In this document: positions 8,122 to 19,452 of the stretch, in pieces
How the letters are laid out: each line of letters begins with the position of its first letter
Position numbering within the stretch: position 1 is the stretch's first letter
From: Tepidiforma sp.
GTDB lineage: Bacteria; Chloroflexota; Dehalococcoidia; Tepidiformales; Tepidiformaceae
Direction: 5' to 3'
DNA: 64,000 bases
NCBI RefSeq assembly: GCF_026003995.1
Contig: NZ_BPIG01000002.1
Span: 186,001-250,000 of the forward strand
Made by a program: the position numbers and the translations under genes
Notes under the pieces: model-generated
Database searches by the model: none
What the model was told of the DNA's origin: nothing
The model's input: only the letters and a program-made list of their open reading frames with translations

Positions 8122-9627
8122 ATGACCTTCGACGAAGGCCAGGGCTACGTCGTCCTTGCCACACTCGTGCTGCCGCTCGCGGCCGCGCTCATCCTCATCT
8201 TCACCCCCGGCTCCCAGAAGATGGCGGTCCGCTACATCTCCGCCGTCACGGGCGCCATCCTCGCCGCCCTCTCCATCTATATCTTCGTCGCCTACCAGGT
8301 CGATGGCCCCGAAGCCCAGATGAACCTCAACTGGGCCTGGGTCGAAAACGTCGCCTTCCTCGGCCCGGGCGGCATCTCCCTCCGCCTCGCCGTCGACGGC
8401 ATCTCCGCCCTCATGGCGCTCCTCACCGGCGTCGTCGCCTTCGCCGGCGCCCTCGCCAGCTGGAAAATCGAATACCGCAACAAAGACTTCTACATCCTCT
8501 ACTGGATTCTCCTCGCCGGCGTCTACGGCACCTTCTTCGCCTACGACCTGTTTTTCTTCTTCTTCTTCTACGAACTCGCGGTCATGCCGCTCTACCTGCT
8601 CATCGGCGTCTGGGGCTCCACCCGGAAGGAGTACGGCGCCGCCAAGCTCACGCTCATGCTCGTCGGCGGCTCGGTGCTCATCTGGATCGGCATCTTCGCC
8701 ACCTTCCACCAGGCCGGCATCGGCACCTTCGACCTCCCGTCGCTCTGGGCCGCCGGCCAGGACGGCACCATCAGCGCCACTGCCCAGAAGGTCATCTTCC
8801 CGCTCATGGTCGTCGGCTGCGGCGTCCTCGCCGCCCTCTGGCCGTTCCACACATGGTCTCCCGACGGCCACATGTCCGCCCCCACTGCCGTCTCGATGGT
8901 GCACGCCGGCGTCCTCATGAAGCTCGGCGCCTTCGGCATCATCCGGCTCGGCATCCAGCTCCTGCCCGAAGGCGCCGCCTTCTGGATGCCGGCGCTCATG
9001 GTCCTCGGCACCATCGGCGCCGTCTACGGCGCCACCGCGGCCCTCACCCAGCGCGACTTCAAGCTCATCTCCGGCTACAGCTCGGTCAGCCACATGGGCT
9101 ACGTCCTCATGGGCCTCGCCACCATGAACACCATCGGCATCACCGGCGCCGTCCTCCAGATGTTCTCCCACGGGGTGATGACCGCCCTCGTCTTCCTCAT
9201 GATCGGCGCGCTCTACGACCAGGCGCATACGCGCGACATGAAGGAGTTCGGCGGACTCGGGCGCGTCATGCCGCTCTGGGTCATCTTCTACGCCATCGCC
9301 GGCCTCGCGAACGTCGGCCTGCCCGGCTTCTCCGGCTTCACCGCCGAATTCCACATCTTCGTCGGCACCTTCCGGACCTACCCGGTCTTCGGCGCCCTCG
9401 CCATCTTCGCCGCGGCCCTCGCCGCCGCCTACATGCTCCGGATGTTCGCGACCGTCTTCTTCGGCCCGCTCAACCCGCACTGGAAAGACCTGAAAGACCT
9501 CACCCCGCTCGAGCGCCTCTCCGGCGCGATGCTCATCGCCTCCATCGTCATCATGGGCGTCTGGTGGGCGCCGTTCACCGAGCGGGTCGGCCACACCGTC
9601 ACCCTCCTCCCGGGGGTCACTGGCTAA
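8122..9627 (+). CDS. nuoM: NADH-quinone oxidoreductase subunit M
   Basis: Antiporter-like proton-pumping subunit of complex I, 501 residues. Visible features are FFFFFFYELAVMPLYLLIGVWG with the conserved Glu, LWPFHTWSPDGHMSAPTAVSMVHAGVLMKLGAFG, and DFKLISGYSSVSHMGYV. It starts four bases after nuoL and is followed by nuoN after one base. Confidence 0.96.
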   Translation: MTFDEGQGYVVLATLVLPLAAALILIFTPGSQKMAVRYISAVTGAILAALSIYIFVAYQVDGPEAQMNLNWAWVENVAFLGPGGISLRLAVDGISALMALLTGVVAFAGALASWKIEYRNKDFYILYWILLAGVYGTFFAYDLFFFFFFYELAVMPLYLLIGVWGSTRKEYGAAKLTLMLVGGSVLIWIGIFATFHQAGIGTFDLPSLWAAGQDGTISATAQKVIFPLMVVGCGVLAALWPFHTWSPDGHMSAPTAVSMVHAGVLMKLGAFGIIRLGIQLLPEGAAFWMPALMVLGTIGAVYGATAALTQRDFKLISGYSSVSHMGYVLMGLATMNTIGITGAVLQMFSHGVMTALVFLMIGALYDQAHTRDMKEFGGLGRVMPLWVIFYAIAGLANVGLPGFSGFTAEFHIFVGTFRTYPVFGALAIFAAALAAAYMLRMFATVFFGPLNPHWKDLKDLTPLERLSGAMLIASIVIMGVWWAPFTERVGHTVTLLPGVTG

Positions 9628-9628
9628 G

Positions 9629-11128
9629 ATGCGCGACTACGCCCTCTTCATCCCCGAATACATCGCCTGCGGCGTCGCCCTGCTCGTCATCGCCATCGAG
9701 CTCTTCGCACCGCGGCTCCGGAAGGACCTCCTCGCCTGCCTCACCGCCCTCGGCGCCGTCGCCTGGTTCGCCGCCGGCCTCGCCTTCCTCGACCGCGACC
9801 CGAAGTCCTACCAGGGCCTCTTCATCAGCGACGACTTCACTGCCTTCTTCCGGCTCCTCGCTGCCGGCATCGTCTTCGTCGTCGCCCTCATGTCGGCCGA
9901 ATTCCTCAAGCGCCAGCGCGGCGTCGACCAGGGCGAGTTCTACGGGCTCCTCCTCATCGCCGGCTCCGCCATGACGATCATGGCCGGCGCCACCGAACTC
10001 CTCACCGCCTACCTCGCGCTTGAAGTCCTCTCCTTCTCCCTCTATGTCCTCGTCGGCATCCTGAAGCGCGACCTCCGCTCCAATGAAGCCTCCCTCAAGT
10101 ATATCCTCCTCGGCGCCTTCTCCAGCGCCCTCTTCCTCTACGGCCTTTCGCTCGTCTACGGCGCCGCCGGCACCACCTCGTACGCCGGCATCGCCGAGGC
10201 CTTCGCCGGCCGCGATTCCGGGCTCGACCCGGCCGTCGCTGTCGGCATGATGCTCATCCTCGCCGGCGTCGGCTTCAAAGTCTCGGCCGCGCCCTTCCAC
10301 ATGTGGGCGCCCGATGCCTACGAAGGCGCCCCGCTCCCCATCACCGCCTTCCTCTCCACCCTTTCGAAGGCCGCCGGCTTCGCCCTCATCCTCCGGCTTT
10401 TCTCCACGGCCTTCGTCACCGACGCCGAGAGCTGGCGCTGGGCCTTCCTCGCCCTCGCCGCCATCACCATGACGGTCGGCAACCTCATCGCCATCCAGCA
10501 AAAGAACCTCAAGCGCCTCGTCGCCTACTCCTCCATCGGGCAGGTCGGCTACATGCTCATCAGCATCGCCGCCCTCGGCTACGGCGATGCCCAGGTCGGC
10601 CTCAACGCCACCAGCGGCCTCCTCGTCCACCTCGTCGGCTACATCGTCACCACGCTCGCGCTCTTCTCCGCCCTCACCGCGGCCGTGAACCGCACCGGCA
10701 GCGAAGAGATCGCCGGCCTCCGCGGCCTCGCCGAGACGCAGCCGTTCCTCGCCCTCGTCATCACCGCCTCCCTCTTCTCCTTCGCCGGCCTGCCGTTCTT
10801 CGCCGGCTTCGCCACCAAGCTCTTCATGCTCCTGGGCGCCACGACCGACGAAACCCTCTGGATCGTCGCGCTCGCCGTCCTCAACAGCTTCATCAGCCTC
10901 TACTACTACCTCATGGTCATCCGCCAAATGTACCTCTTCGACCCCGTCGGCGAAGCCGTCCGCTTCCGGGTCCAGCCGGTGCTCTGGGGCCTCGCGGCCA
11001 TCCTCCTCCTCGGCATCCTCTTCATCGGCATGTACCCCGGCCCGGCGTTCGAATTCTCCGAGCAGGCCGCGAAGCCGCTCTTCGAAACCGCCTCCGCAGC
11101 GGCCAGCGCGCGCGTCCAGGCCCCCTGA
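9629..11128 (+). CDS. nuoN: NADH-quinone oxidoreductase subunit N
   Basis: Third antiporter-like proton-pumping subunit, 499 residues, the last gene of the operon. Characteristic parts are ALEVLSFSLYVLVGILKRD, KVSAAPFHMWAPDAYEGAPLPITAFLSTLSKAAGF, and NLKRLVAYSSIGQVGYMLI. No strong intrinsic terminator follows; the next 70 bases lead into the secA promoter. NuoEFG are not in the window. Confidence 0.96.
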   Translation: MRDYALFIPEYIACGVALLVIAIELFAPRLRKDLLACLTALGAVAWFAAGLAFLDRDPKSYQGLFISDDFTAFFRLLAAGIVFVVALMSAEFLKRQRGVDQGEFYGLLLIAGSAMTIMAGATELLTAYLALEVLSFSLYVLVGILKRDLRSNEASLKYILLGAFSSALFLYGLSLVYGAAGTTSYAGIAEAFAGRDSGLDPAVAVGMMLILAGVGFKVSAAPFHMWAPDAYEGAPLPITAFLSTLSKAAGFALILRLFSTAFVTDAESWRWAFLALAAITMTVGNLIAIQQKNLKRLVAYSSIGQVGYMLISIAALGYGDAQVGLNATSGLLVHLVGYIVTTLALFSALTAAVNRTGSEEIAGLRGLAETQPFLALVITASLFSFAGLPFFAGFATKLFMLLGATTDETLWIVALAVLNSFISLYYYLMVIRQMYLFDPVGEAVRFRVQPVLWGLAAILLLGILFIGMYPGPAFEFSEQAAKPLFETASAAASARVQAP

Positions 11129-11172
11129 AGCGAACGGCAGGGCTCAGCCTGGGCGCGCCCCGTTACCCCGCC

Positions 11173-11203
11173 TTGCCGCGCCTTGCCCAATCCGCGCTAC
11201 ACT
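11173..11203 (+). promoter_or_regulatory. secA promoter, nearly leaderless
   Basis: A -10 box TACACT (11198-11203) stands only nine bases before the secA ATG at 11213, and the gap GGGCATAGC holds no Shine-Dalgarno sequence. TTGCCG at 11173-11178 is a possible -35 with a long 19-base spacer. Transcription would begin within about three bases of the start codon. This is inferred from sequence only. Confidence 0.6.
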
Positions 11204-11212
11204 GGGCATAGC

Positions 11213-13827
<2,615 letters not shown>

Positions 13828-13828
<1 letters not shown>

Positions 13829-14217
13829 TGGGCGCTCTCGCCGACCTCGGCCTCTCCACGGCCGACGGCCCCATCATGCTCGTCTCCGCGCCTGATTCGG
13901 TCCTCGCCGAGGCCTCCCGCATGAAGCCGCGGCCCGCCTTCGCCAGCACCATCCTCACCGCCGAGCCGACGCCCCGCATCCTCTGGTGGCCCGAGCGCGC
14001 CCACCTCGACCCCGCCGTGCTCAGCCGCCTCGCCTGGATGACCTCCGTCGCCCGCGGCGAAGCCTGGCTCATCCTCGACCCCGCCGAGCCCGAATCGCCC
14101 GCCAGCGCCGAGCTCCAGCCCCTCCTCGGCGCCGCTTCCCTCGCCCTCGTCGAAGAGCGCCCCATCGGCAGGGGCGAGATCGCCCTCCGCGTCCGCCCTG
14201 CCGCCGCCCAGCGCTGA
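13828..14217 (+). CDS. Hypothetical protein following secA
   Basis: I do not recognise a family with confidence. It is 129 residues, starting at ATG 13828, which shares a base with the secA stop, so it is probably co-translated. It lacks a signal peptide or membrane helix. The middle reads RILWWPERAHLDPAVLSRLAWMTSVARGEAWLILDPAE, an alpha/beta pattern resembling small Rossmann-like DUF proteins. Composition and codon use match its neighbours, which supports a real gene. Confidence 0.7.
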
Positions 14218-14242
14218 GCCCCGCGCCGTCCTCTGCTACAGT
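14214..14242 (+). promoter_or_regulatory. Promoter of the PIG-L deacetylase gene
   Basis: CTGAGC (14214-14219), a 17-base spacer, then TACAGT (14237-14242). The predicted start site is about 30 bases before ATG 14279. The -35 overlaps the end of the preceding gene. Confidence 0.55.
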
Positions 14243-14278
14243 TCCCCCCACACCCCCGCGCGAGCAGCCCCACGCCCC

Positions 14279-15136
14279 ATGAGCAAGGACAAAGCGAAGA
14301 AGTCGGCCAAGAAGAAGCAGAAACAGCAGCAGCCCGAAGCGAACCCCACCACCCTCCTCCAGTCCGAACCCCTGTCCCCCATCGAAGGGCCCGGCCGCGC
14401 CATGGTCATCATGGCCCACCCCGATGACGCCGATTTCCTCTGCGCCGGCACCGTCGCGAAGTGGTGCGCCGAGGGCTGGGAGGTCGTCTACGTCGTCGTC
14501 ACCAGCGGCGACAAGGGCACCCACGACCCCGCCATGCACCCCGAAAAGCTCGCCGCCATCCGCGAAGAAGAGCAGCGCGAAGCCTGCCGCGTCCTCGGCG
14601 TCAAAGAGTGCATCTTCCTCGGCTACCCCGACGGCTTCACCAGCGAGAGCGCCGAGCTCCGCGGCCAGATCGTCCGCCTCCTCCGCCTCTACCGGCCCGA
14701 CGTCGTCATCACCTGGGATGCCTTTCGCGGCACCTTCAACCACCGCGACCACCGCAACGTCGGCCAGGCCACCATGGACGCCATCTACCCCATCGTCCGC
14801 GACCGCCTCTTCTACCAGCACCACGAGCACGAAGGCCTCGAAAGCCACCAGGTCAACGAAGTCCTCCTCGCCGGCGCCGAAAAGCCTGACTACGCCGTCG
14901 ACATCACCGACTACTGGGAGACGAAGATCGCGGCCATCCTCTGCCACACCAGCCAGCTCGGCGGCCGCACGCGCGAGGACTTCCTCCGCGACCGCGCCGA
15001 GCGCGAGAAGCGCGAACCTGGCAAGCCGATCGAAGAGCGGTTCCGCCGCTGGAGCATCCGGCGGCCGCCCCGCATGCCGCAGCAGGCGCAGGCCGGTGCC
15101 GAGCCCCGCCCGAAACCCCAGCGCGCCGCCGGCTAG
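14279..15136 (+). CDS. PIG-L (LmbE-like) family deacetylase
   Basis: Zinc-dependent N-deacetylase fold acting on N-acetylglucosaminyl-type substrates in this family; the actual substrate is unknown. The zinc and catalytic motif AHPDDADF is at about residues 46-53, and the HRDHRNVGQ metal segment comes later, as expected. The protein is 285 residues. The first 20 residues are very lysine-rich (KDKAKKSAKKKQKQQQ), an unusual hydrophilic extension. It ends seven bases before the convergent CoA-transferase gene. LmbE relatives act in mycothiol or bacillithiol synthesis, glycan processing or antibiotic pathways; no neighbour narrows this. Confidence 0.88.
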   Translation: MSKDKAKKSAKKKQKQQQPEANPTTLLQSEPLSPIEGPGRAMVIMAHPDDADFLCAGTVAKWCAEGWEVVYVVVTSGDKGTHDPAMHPEKLAAIREEEQREACRVLGVKECIFLGYPDGFTSESAELRGQIVRLLRLYRPDVVITWDAFRGTFNHRDHRNVGQATMDAIYPIVRDRLFYQHHEHEGLESHQVNEVLLAGAEKPDYAVDITDYWETKIAAILCHTSQLGGRTREDFLRDRAEREKREPGKPIEERFRRWSIRRPPRMPQQAQAGAEPRPKPQRAAG

Positions 15137-15142
15137 CCGCCG

Positions 15143-17440
15143 CTACCGCTGCCGCACCACCCCGGCAGCCAGCAGCGCCGCAATCCGCTCCTCGGCGAAG
15201 CCGCACTCCCGCAGCACCTCGGCCGAATGTTCGCCCACCAGGGGCGACCGCCGCGGGTAGCCGTTCGGCATCTCCGGGAACCAGCCCAGCAGCCGCGGCC
15301 CGCGAATCGGCCCCAGCTCCGGGTGGTCGAAATCCTCGAAGTAGCCCGAGGCGTGCAGCCACGGGTCCTCGAACAGCTCCTCCGCCGAGAGCGCCGGCGC
15401 CGCCGGCACGCCGCGCGTCAGCAGCCGGTCCAGCGCCTCCGCCCGCGGCATCCCGGCCAGTGCCCCCGCGATGCGCTCCGCCAGCGGGCTCGTCACCGGC
15501 TCCCGCAGCGCCTGCTCCGCCAGCCAGCCCCCTGCCCATTCCGGGTGGCCGAGCGCCGCGCACACCGCATGGAACTGCTCCGGCTTCGCGGCCGCGATGA
15601 GCAGCCAGCCGTCCGCGCAGCGGTAATACCGGTTCAGCGCCGAGAGCCCGAGCAGGTCGAGCCCGCCCTTCGGGTTCGCCGGCCGCCCCTCGTACCACGT
15701 CACCTCGCCCGAGAGCGTCAGGATGCTCTGGTTCGCGAGGCAGGTCGTCACCTCCTGCCCCTCGCCCGTCACCTCCCGCGCCGCCAGCGCCGCCACCACC
15801 CCGAACGCCGCCATCATCGCGCTCGCCGTGTCGTTCACCGGGATCTGGTAGAAGACCGGCTCATCGTCGCCGCCCTGCAGCGCCATCAGCCCGCTCCGCG
15901 CCTGCACCAGCGGGTCGAACCCCGGGTCCTGCGCCAGCGGCCCCTCCGGCCCGTAGCCCGTCACCGAACAGCTGATGATGCGGGGGTTCACCGCCCGCAG
16001 CGCCGCGTAGTCGATGCCGAGCCGCTCCCGCACGCCGAGCCGGTAGTTGTCGAGCACCACGTCACTCACCTTCACCAGCTCGAAGAACGCCTCCCGCCCC
16101 TCCGGCCGCTTCAGGTCGATGGCGAGGCTCCGCTTCCCCCGGTTGTAGCCCACGAAGCCGAGCCCGTACGTCCGGAACGGGTCGCCCTCCAGCGGCTCCA
16201 CCTTGATCACGTCCGCGCCCCAGTTCGCGAGGATCGTCGGCGCGTACGTCCCGGCGATGAATGCGCCGAGGTCCAGCACCCGCACGCCCGCGAGCGGCCC
16301 GCCCGGCTGCGGCGCGGCGTTCCCGCCCTGCACCCGCGCGTGCGGCCCGATCTCCTCCGCCCGCGCCGGCTGCGGCAGGTGGCGCACCCCGCCCGGCGTC
16401 GCGCTCAGCTTCACCGGCACGCCCGGCATCACCACCTTCCCCAGCTGTTCGTGCTCCAGCTCCACCCGCATCCCGTTCGCGCGCACCGTCTCGCTCGCGA
16501 ACCACTCATCGATCGTGCCCACCGGCCCGCGCGGCACGCCCGCCGCGTGGAGGATGTCGAGCCACTCCTGCCGCGGCTTCTCCTTGAACCGCGCCTCCAG
16601 CGCCTCGATCACCTGCTGGTTGATGCCCGGCTTCAGCAGGTTGGTGAATTCGCCCTCCACGCCCTCGAGCGCCATCAGATGGAGCATGTCCGTCGCCTCG
16701 AGCGCCTTCAAGAAGAACTGCGGCGTCAGCGTGCCGAGGAAAAACCACTTCCCATCCGCGCATTCGTACAGGCGGTAGTTCGGCACCCCGCCCCGGCTGC
16801 CGCGGCCGCCCAGCCGGAACATCTCGCCTGCCCGGATCGTGCCCCCGCTCTCCACCGCCGCCACCCCGTGGAGCCCGCTCACGATCAGCTCCTGCCCGCG
16901 GCCCGTCCGCAGCTTCGCGTAAAGCGCGCTCGCGATCGCCCCTGCGCCGAGCATCGCCTGCCCGTAGTGGACCTGCGGCGTGACGAGGTACGTCGGCCGG
17001 TCCTCGTAGCTCATCTGCAGCCACGCGACCCCCGAAACGGCCTCGAGCAGCCCCTCATCCGGCGGCAGCTGGCTCCAGCGCCCGAGGGGGGAGTAGGGCG
17101 GAAACCATGCGTGCACCAGGGCGGGGTCGGTGCCTCGCACGGAAACGGTGTCGAGGCCGCTCCGCTCCAGCTCCCCCGGTGTCCAGTCGAACACGGCAGC
17201 ATCGGCAGTGGCAAGGAGCTCCCGAGCGGCAGTCAGGCCCTCAAACTGGTGGAGATCGAGGGTCACCACCCGCTTGTTCCGGTTCCAGCACCAGTAGCCC
17301 GGGTGTCCTTTCGCCCGGTCGCCCCCCGGCGGCTCCACCTTGATGACCTCGGCGCCGAAGTCGGCGAGCAGCATCGTCGCCATCGGCCCCGCAATCCCCT
17401 GGCAGAAATCGATCACCCGGAAACCGCTGAACGCACTCAT
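15143..17440 (-). CDS. Double-domain class III (CaiB/BaiF) CoA-transferase
   Basis: Two complete family III CoA-transferase domains in one 765-residue chain. The first begins FRVIDFCQGIAGPMATMLLADFGAEVIKVEPP, the second (from about residue 390) VRVLDLGAFIAGTYAPTILANWGADVIKVEP. These enzymes move CoA between carboxylic acids through an aspartyl-CoA intermediate. The second domain has the expected Asp in PVNDTASAM; the aligned position in the first domain is His (PQVHYGQAM), so the first is probably structural. ATG 17440 follows a TATAGT -10 box by eight bases and lacks a ribosome site. A role in activating a carboxylic acid fits the catabolic genes elsewhere in the window, but the substrate is unknown. 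Confidence 0.9.
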   Translation of the reverse strand: MSAFSGFRVIDFCQGIAGPMATMLLADFGAEVIKVEPPGGDRAKGHPGYWCWNRNKRVVTLDLHQFEGLTAARELLATADAAVFDWTPGELERSGLDTVSVRGTDPALVHAWFPPYSPLGRWSQLPPDEGLLEAVSGVAWLQMSYEDRPTYLVTPQVHYGQAMLGAGAIASALYAKLRTGRGQELIVSGLHGVAAVESGGTIRAGEMFRLGGRGSRGGVPNYRLYECADGKWFFLGTLTPQFFLKALEATDMLHLMALEGVEGEFTNLLKPGINQQVIEALEARFKEKPRQEWLDILHAAGVPRGPVGTIDEWFASETVRANGMRVELEHEQLGKVVMPGVPVKLSATPGGVRHLPQPARAEEIGPHARVQGGNAAPQPGGPLAGVRVLDLGAFIAGTYAPTILANWGADVIKVEPLEGDPFRTYGLGFVGYNRGKRSLAIDLKRPEGREAFFELVKVSDVVLDNYRLGVRERLGIDYAALRAVNPRIISCSVTGYGPEGPLAQDPGFDPLVQARSGLMALQGGDDEPVFYQIPVNDTASAMMAAFGVVAALAAREVTGEGQEVTTCLANQSILTLSGEVTWYEGRPANPKGGLDLLGLSALNRYYRCADGWLLIAAAKPEQFHAVCAALGHPEWAGGWLAEQALREPVTSPLAERIAGALAGMPRAEALDRLLTRGVPAAPALSAEELFEDPWLHASGYFEDFDHPELGPIRGPRLLGWFPEMPNGYPRRSPLVGEHSAEVLRECGFAEERIAALLAAGVVRQR

Positions 17441-17448
17441 GGCCCGGA

Positions 17449-17454
17449 ACTATA
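17449..17454 (-). promoter_or_regulatory. -10 box of the CoA-transferase gene, leaderless layout
   Basis: On the minus strand TATAGT (17454 to 17449) is followed by eight bases and then ATG at 17440. That places transcription start within two bases of the start codon. A clear -35 is not visible. Confidence 0.5.
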
Positions 17455-17565
17455 GCCCGCCCGCCGCGAACCGGCACCGCACCCCGTCCGCCCCCTCCTC
17501 GTCCCCCCGCTGCCCCTCCGGCCGCCCCGCGCGCGGCCGACGATCCCGGCAGGAGCCGCCCCGCG

Positions 17566-18120
17566 GTGCGCATCGTCGAATCCGCCGACCTGCCGCTCGC
17601 TGCCTTCCAGCGCAGCCTCGAAGCCCGCGCGGCCGAGGCCCGGGAGGCGCTCGCCCGCCTCGCGAGCGCGCCGCCCGGCGCCACCGCGCCCGCCGCACCG
17701 TTCGCCGATGCCGTCACCCTCTCGCCGGAAGCCCGCGCCGCCTACCAGCAGCTCCTCCGCGAGCCGCCCGACCTCGCCGCGCTCGCCCGGCTCCTCCGCG
17801 AGGCCCTCCGGCAGCCCGCCGATGCGGCCGCCTTCCGCGCGCTGCAGGCCGCGCTCGCACGTGCCGGCGTCCCGGCGTCCAGCCTGCCCGCCGCGCCCGG
17901 CCAGCTCGCGGCGCTGCTTGCCGCGCTCCGCGCTGCCGTCCCCGCCCTCGCGGCCGACCCGGCTGCCGCGCACCTCGCCGCGGCCTGGCTCCTCGCCGGC
18001 GGCCCCCGGCCCGGGCTCGAACTTCCGCCCGCGCTCCTCTCGCTGCTCGCCGAACCGCCCCCGCGCCGCCGCGAGCCGCCCCGCCGGAAGGCCGCCCGGC
18101 CCGCGCCTCGACAGCGATAG
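17566..18120 (+). CDS. Hypothetical Ala-rich helical protein
   Basis: No family recognised. It is 184 residues from GTG 17566, preceded by a good ribosome site (GGCAGGAGCC) at 10-14 bases. The predicted structure is almost entirely helical and Ala/Leu-rich, with a VTLSPEARAAYQQLL stretch and a basic Pro/Arg-rich tail. It lacks signal peptide and membrane helix. High GC makes chance open frames common here, so the ribosome site and position between two promoter regions are the main support. Confidence 0.55.
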   Translation: MRIVESADLPLAAFQRSLEARAAEAREALARLASAPPGATAPAAPFADAVTLSPEARAAYQQLLREPPDLAALARLLREALRQPADAAAFRALQAALARAGVPASSLPAAPGQLAALLAALRAAVPALAADPAAAHLAAAWLLAGGPRPGLELPPALLSLLAEPPPRRREPPRRKAARPAPRQR

Positions 18121-18137
18121 CCAAAAATTTGTACAGT
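18108..18137 (+). promoter_or_regulatory. Promoter of the PNPOx-like gene
   Basis: TCGACA (18108-18113), an 18-base spacer containing an unusually AT-rich CAAAAATTTG, then TACAGT (18132-18137). It overlaps the 3' end of the preceding gene. GGGAGG precedes ATG 18170. Confidence 0.6.
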
Positions 18138-18169
18138 CCGCCCAGCATCCCGCCGGGAGGCCCCTCCGC

Positions 18170-18643
18170 ATGAACGTCACCTGGGCCGAACTCCAGCCCG
18201 AGTTCGATAGCATCACCCGCCGCGTGGTCTGGGCCGTCGTCACCACCGTCGATACCCGCGGCCGCCCCCGCTCCCGCATCCTCCACCCCATCTGGGACGG
18301 CCACGTCGGCTGGATCGCCACCTCGCCCCGCTCCCTCAAGGCGAAGCACATCGCCGCCAACCCGTACGTCGCCGTCGCCTACTGGGACCAGCAGCACGAG
18401 CAGGTCTACGCAGAGTGCCGCGCCAGCTGGGATGACTCCCTCGAACGGAAGCAGTGGCTCTGGGAGCTGTTCAAGACGACGCCCCCGCCGCTCGGCTACG
18501 ACCCCGGCATGCTCTGGGCTGGCGGCCCGGCCGACCCCACCTTCGGCGCCCTCCGGCTCGACCCCTTCCGCGTCGAAGTCTCGCGCCTCAGCGAGGTGAT
18601 GACCGGCAAGCCGCCGCGCATCTGGCGGCCGTCGCACGGCTAG
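18170..18643 (+). CDS. Pyridoxamine 5'-phosphate oxidase-like flavoprotein
   Basis: Split-barrel flavin or F420-binding fold, 157 residues. The N-terminal strand pattern VVWAVVTTVDTRGRPRSRILHPIWDGHVGWIAT, followed by SLKAKHIAANPYVAVAYWD, is typical of the PNPOx-like superfamily, whose members reduce or oxidise small substrates or bind heme. The exact reaction is not evident. ATG 18170 follows GGGAGG at good spacing. The C-terminus overlaps the convergent gene by four bases. Confidence 0.8.
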   Translation: MNVTWAELQPEFDSITRRVVWAVVTTVDTRGRPRSRILHPIWDGHVGWIATSPRSLKAKHIAANPYVAVAYWDQQHEQVYAECRASWDDSLERKQWLWELFKTTPPPLGYDPGMLWAGGPADPTFGALRLDPFRVEVSRLSEVMTGKPPRIWRPSHG

Positions 18644-19281
18644 CTGCCGGCGGCCGCCCCCCGCTCCCGCGCTTCGAAGGCCGCCAGCATCTCAGCGCCC
18701 ATCGCCGGCAGGTCCGGCTCCCGCTCGCCCCGGTACACCCCCGCCGCCACCTGCCGCCAGAGATCCAGCACCGCGGCGAGCTGCTCCCGGTAGAAGATCG
18801 CGTACGCCCCGGCCAGCGTCTCGAGCCGCTCGCCGAGAGCCGCCGCGTCGGCCTCGCCCGCCCGCGTCGCCTGCCACGCGAGGCTCGTGCCCATGTGCTC
18901 CCACGGCCAAGCCAGCACCGTGTGCTCCCGGTCCGCCAGCGCCGCCTTGAAGCCGTCTGCCGTCCGCCGCGCCACCACGCCCGCCTCCTCCCGCAGCGCC
19001 GGCCGCAGGATGTCGGCCCGCCGGAACGCCTCCGGCCGCGCGAACGCCGCCCCGCACACCAGCGAGGCCGCGTTGCTGCACGCCCGCTCCAGCTTCTGGA
19101 ACGGCATTGCGCCGGCTGGCTCGTCCCCCGCGAACTGCGCCAGCAGCCACGCCCCGAAGCTCGCCGGCTTCGCCGTCTCCGCCGGGGACGCTGCCTGCCG
19201 CCGGAACCATCTCATGCTCCCATTGTCGGCCGCCGGCCCGCCGCGGCGCACACGGCCCCGGACCCTATCGAAGAACGCCAT
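18640..19281 (-). CDS. Hypothetical protein
   Basis: No family recognised. The frame encodes 213 residues; a second possible start, MRWFRRQAASPA at 19215, would give 191 and looks more natural, since the first 22 residues are Arg/Gly-rich. The rest is helical, with WPWEHMGTSLAWQATRAGEADAAAL and a conserved-looking cysteine pair near ACSNAASLVCGAAF. It has no signal peptide. It runs convergent to the PNPOx-like gene and divergent from the cytochrome oxidase operon. Confidence 0.6.
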   Translation of the reverse strand: MAFFDRVRGRVRRGGPAADNGSMRWFRRQAASPAETAKPASFGAWLLAQFAGDEPAGAMPFQKLERACSNAASLVCGAAFARPEAFRRADILRPALREEAGVVARRTADGFKAALADREHTVLAWPWEHMGTSLAWQATRAGEADAAALGERLETLAGAYAIFYREQLAAVLDLWRQVAAGVYRGEREPDLPAMGAEMLAAFEARERGAAAGS

Positions 19282-19369
19282 ACCGCTGATGCGGCCGTAC
19301 CGCTCCGAGGGCCATCCGGCCGTCCGGCGGGTACCCCTGCGGCCGTACCGCGTCCCCGCAGCCCGTTCT

Positions 19370-19375
19370 TAGCAT
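19370..19375 (+). promoter_or_regulatory. Possible -10 box of the cytochrome oxidase operon
   Basis: TAGCAT (19370-19375), the same box as before pyrG, about 75 bases upstream of coxB. No good -35 is visible, so this is tentative. Confidence 0.35.
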
Positions 19376-19452
19376 GAGCTCGAATCACGCGGCGGCGAAC
19401 TCAGGGCGTCCGCCGCGTTCGCTCGCCTTCATCCTTGCGTGGAGCGTTGCCC

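Noticed and set aside
5850-8123. 757-codon open frame on the minus strand opposite nuoK and nuoL
   Set aside because: It is rich in Asp, Glu, Gly and Val, has no domain, and mirrors the C-biased third positions of the real genes.
14214-14242. TGG-N8-CCA operator at promoters outside the island (PIG-L, PNPOx, MFS, sulfurtransferase, pyrG)
   Set aside because: Inspection of these promoters showed no such palindrome, which supports specificity to the island.
15227-17455. 742-codon plus-strand frame opposite the CoA-transferase
   Set aside because: Arg/Pro/His-rich composition typical of antisense frames; no domain visible.
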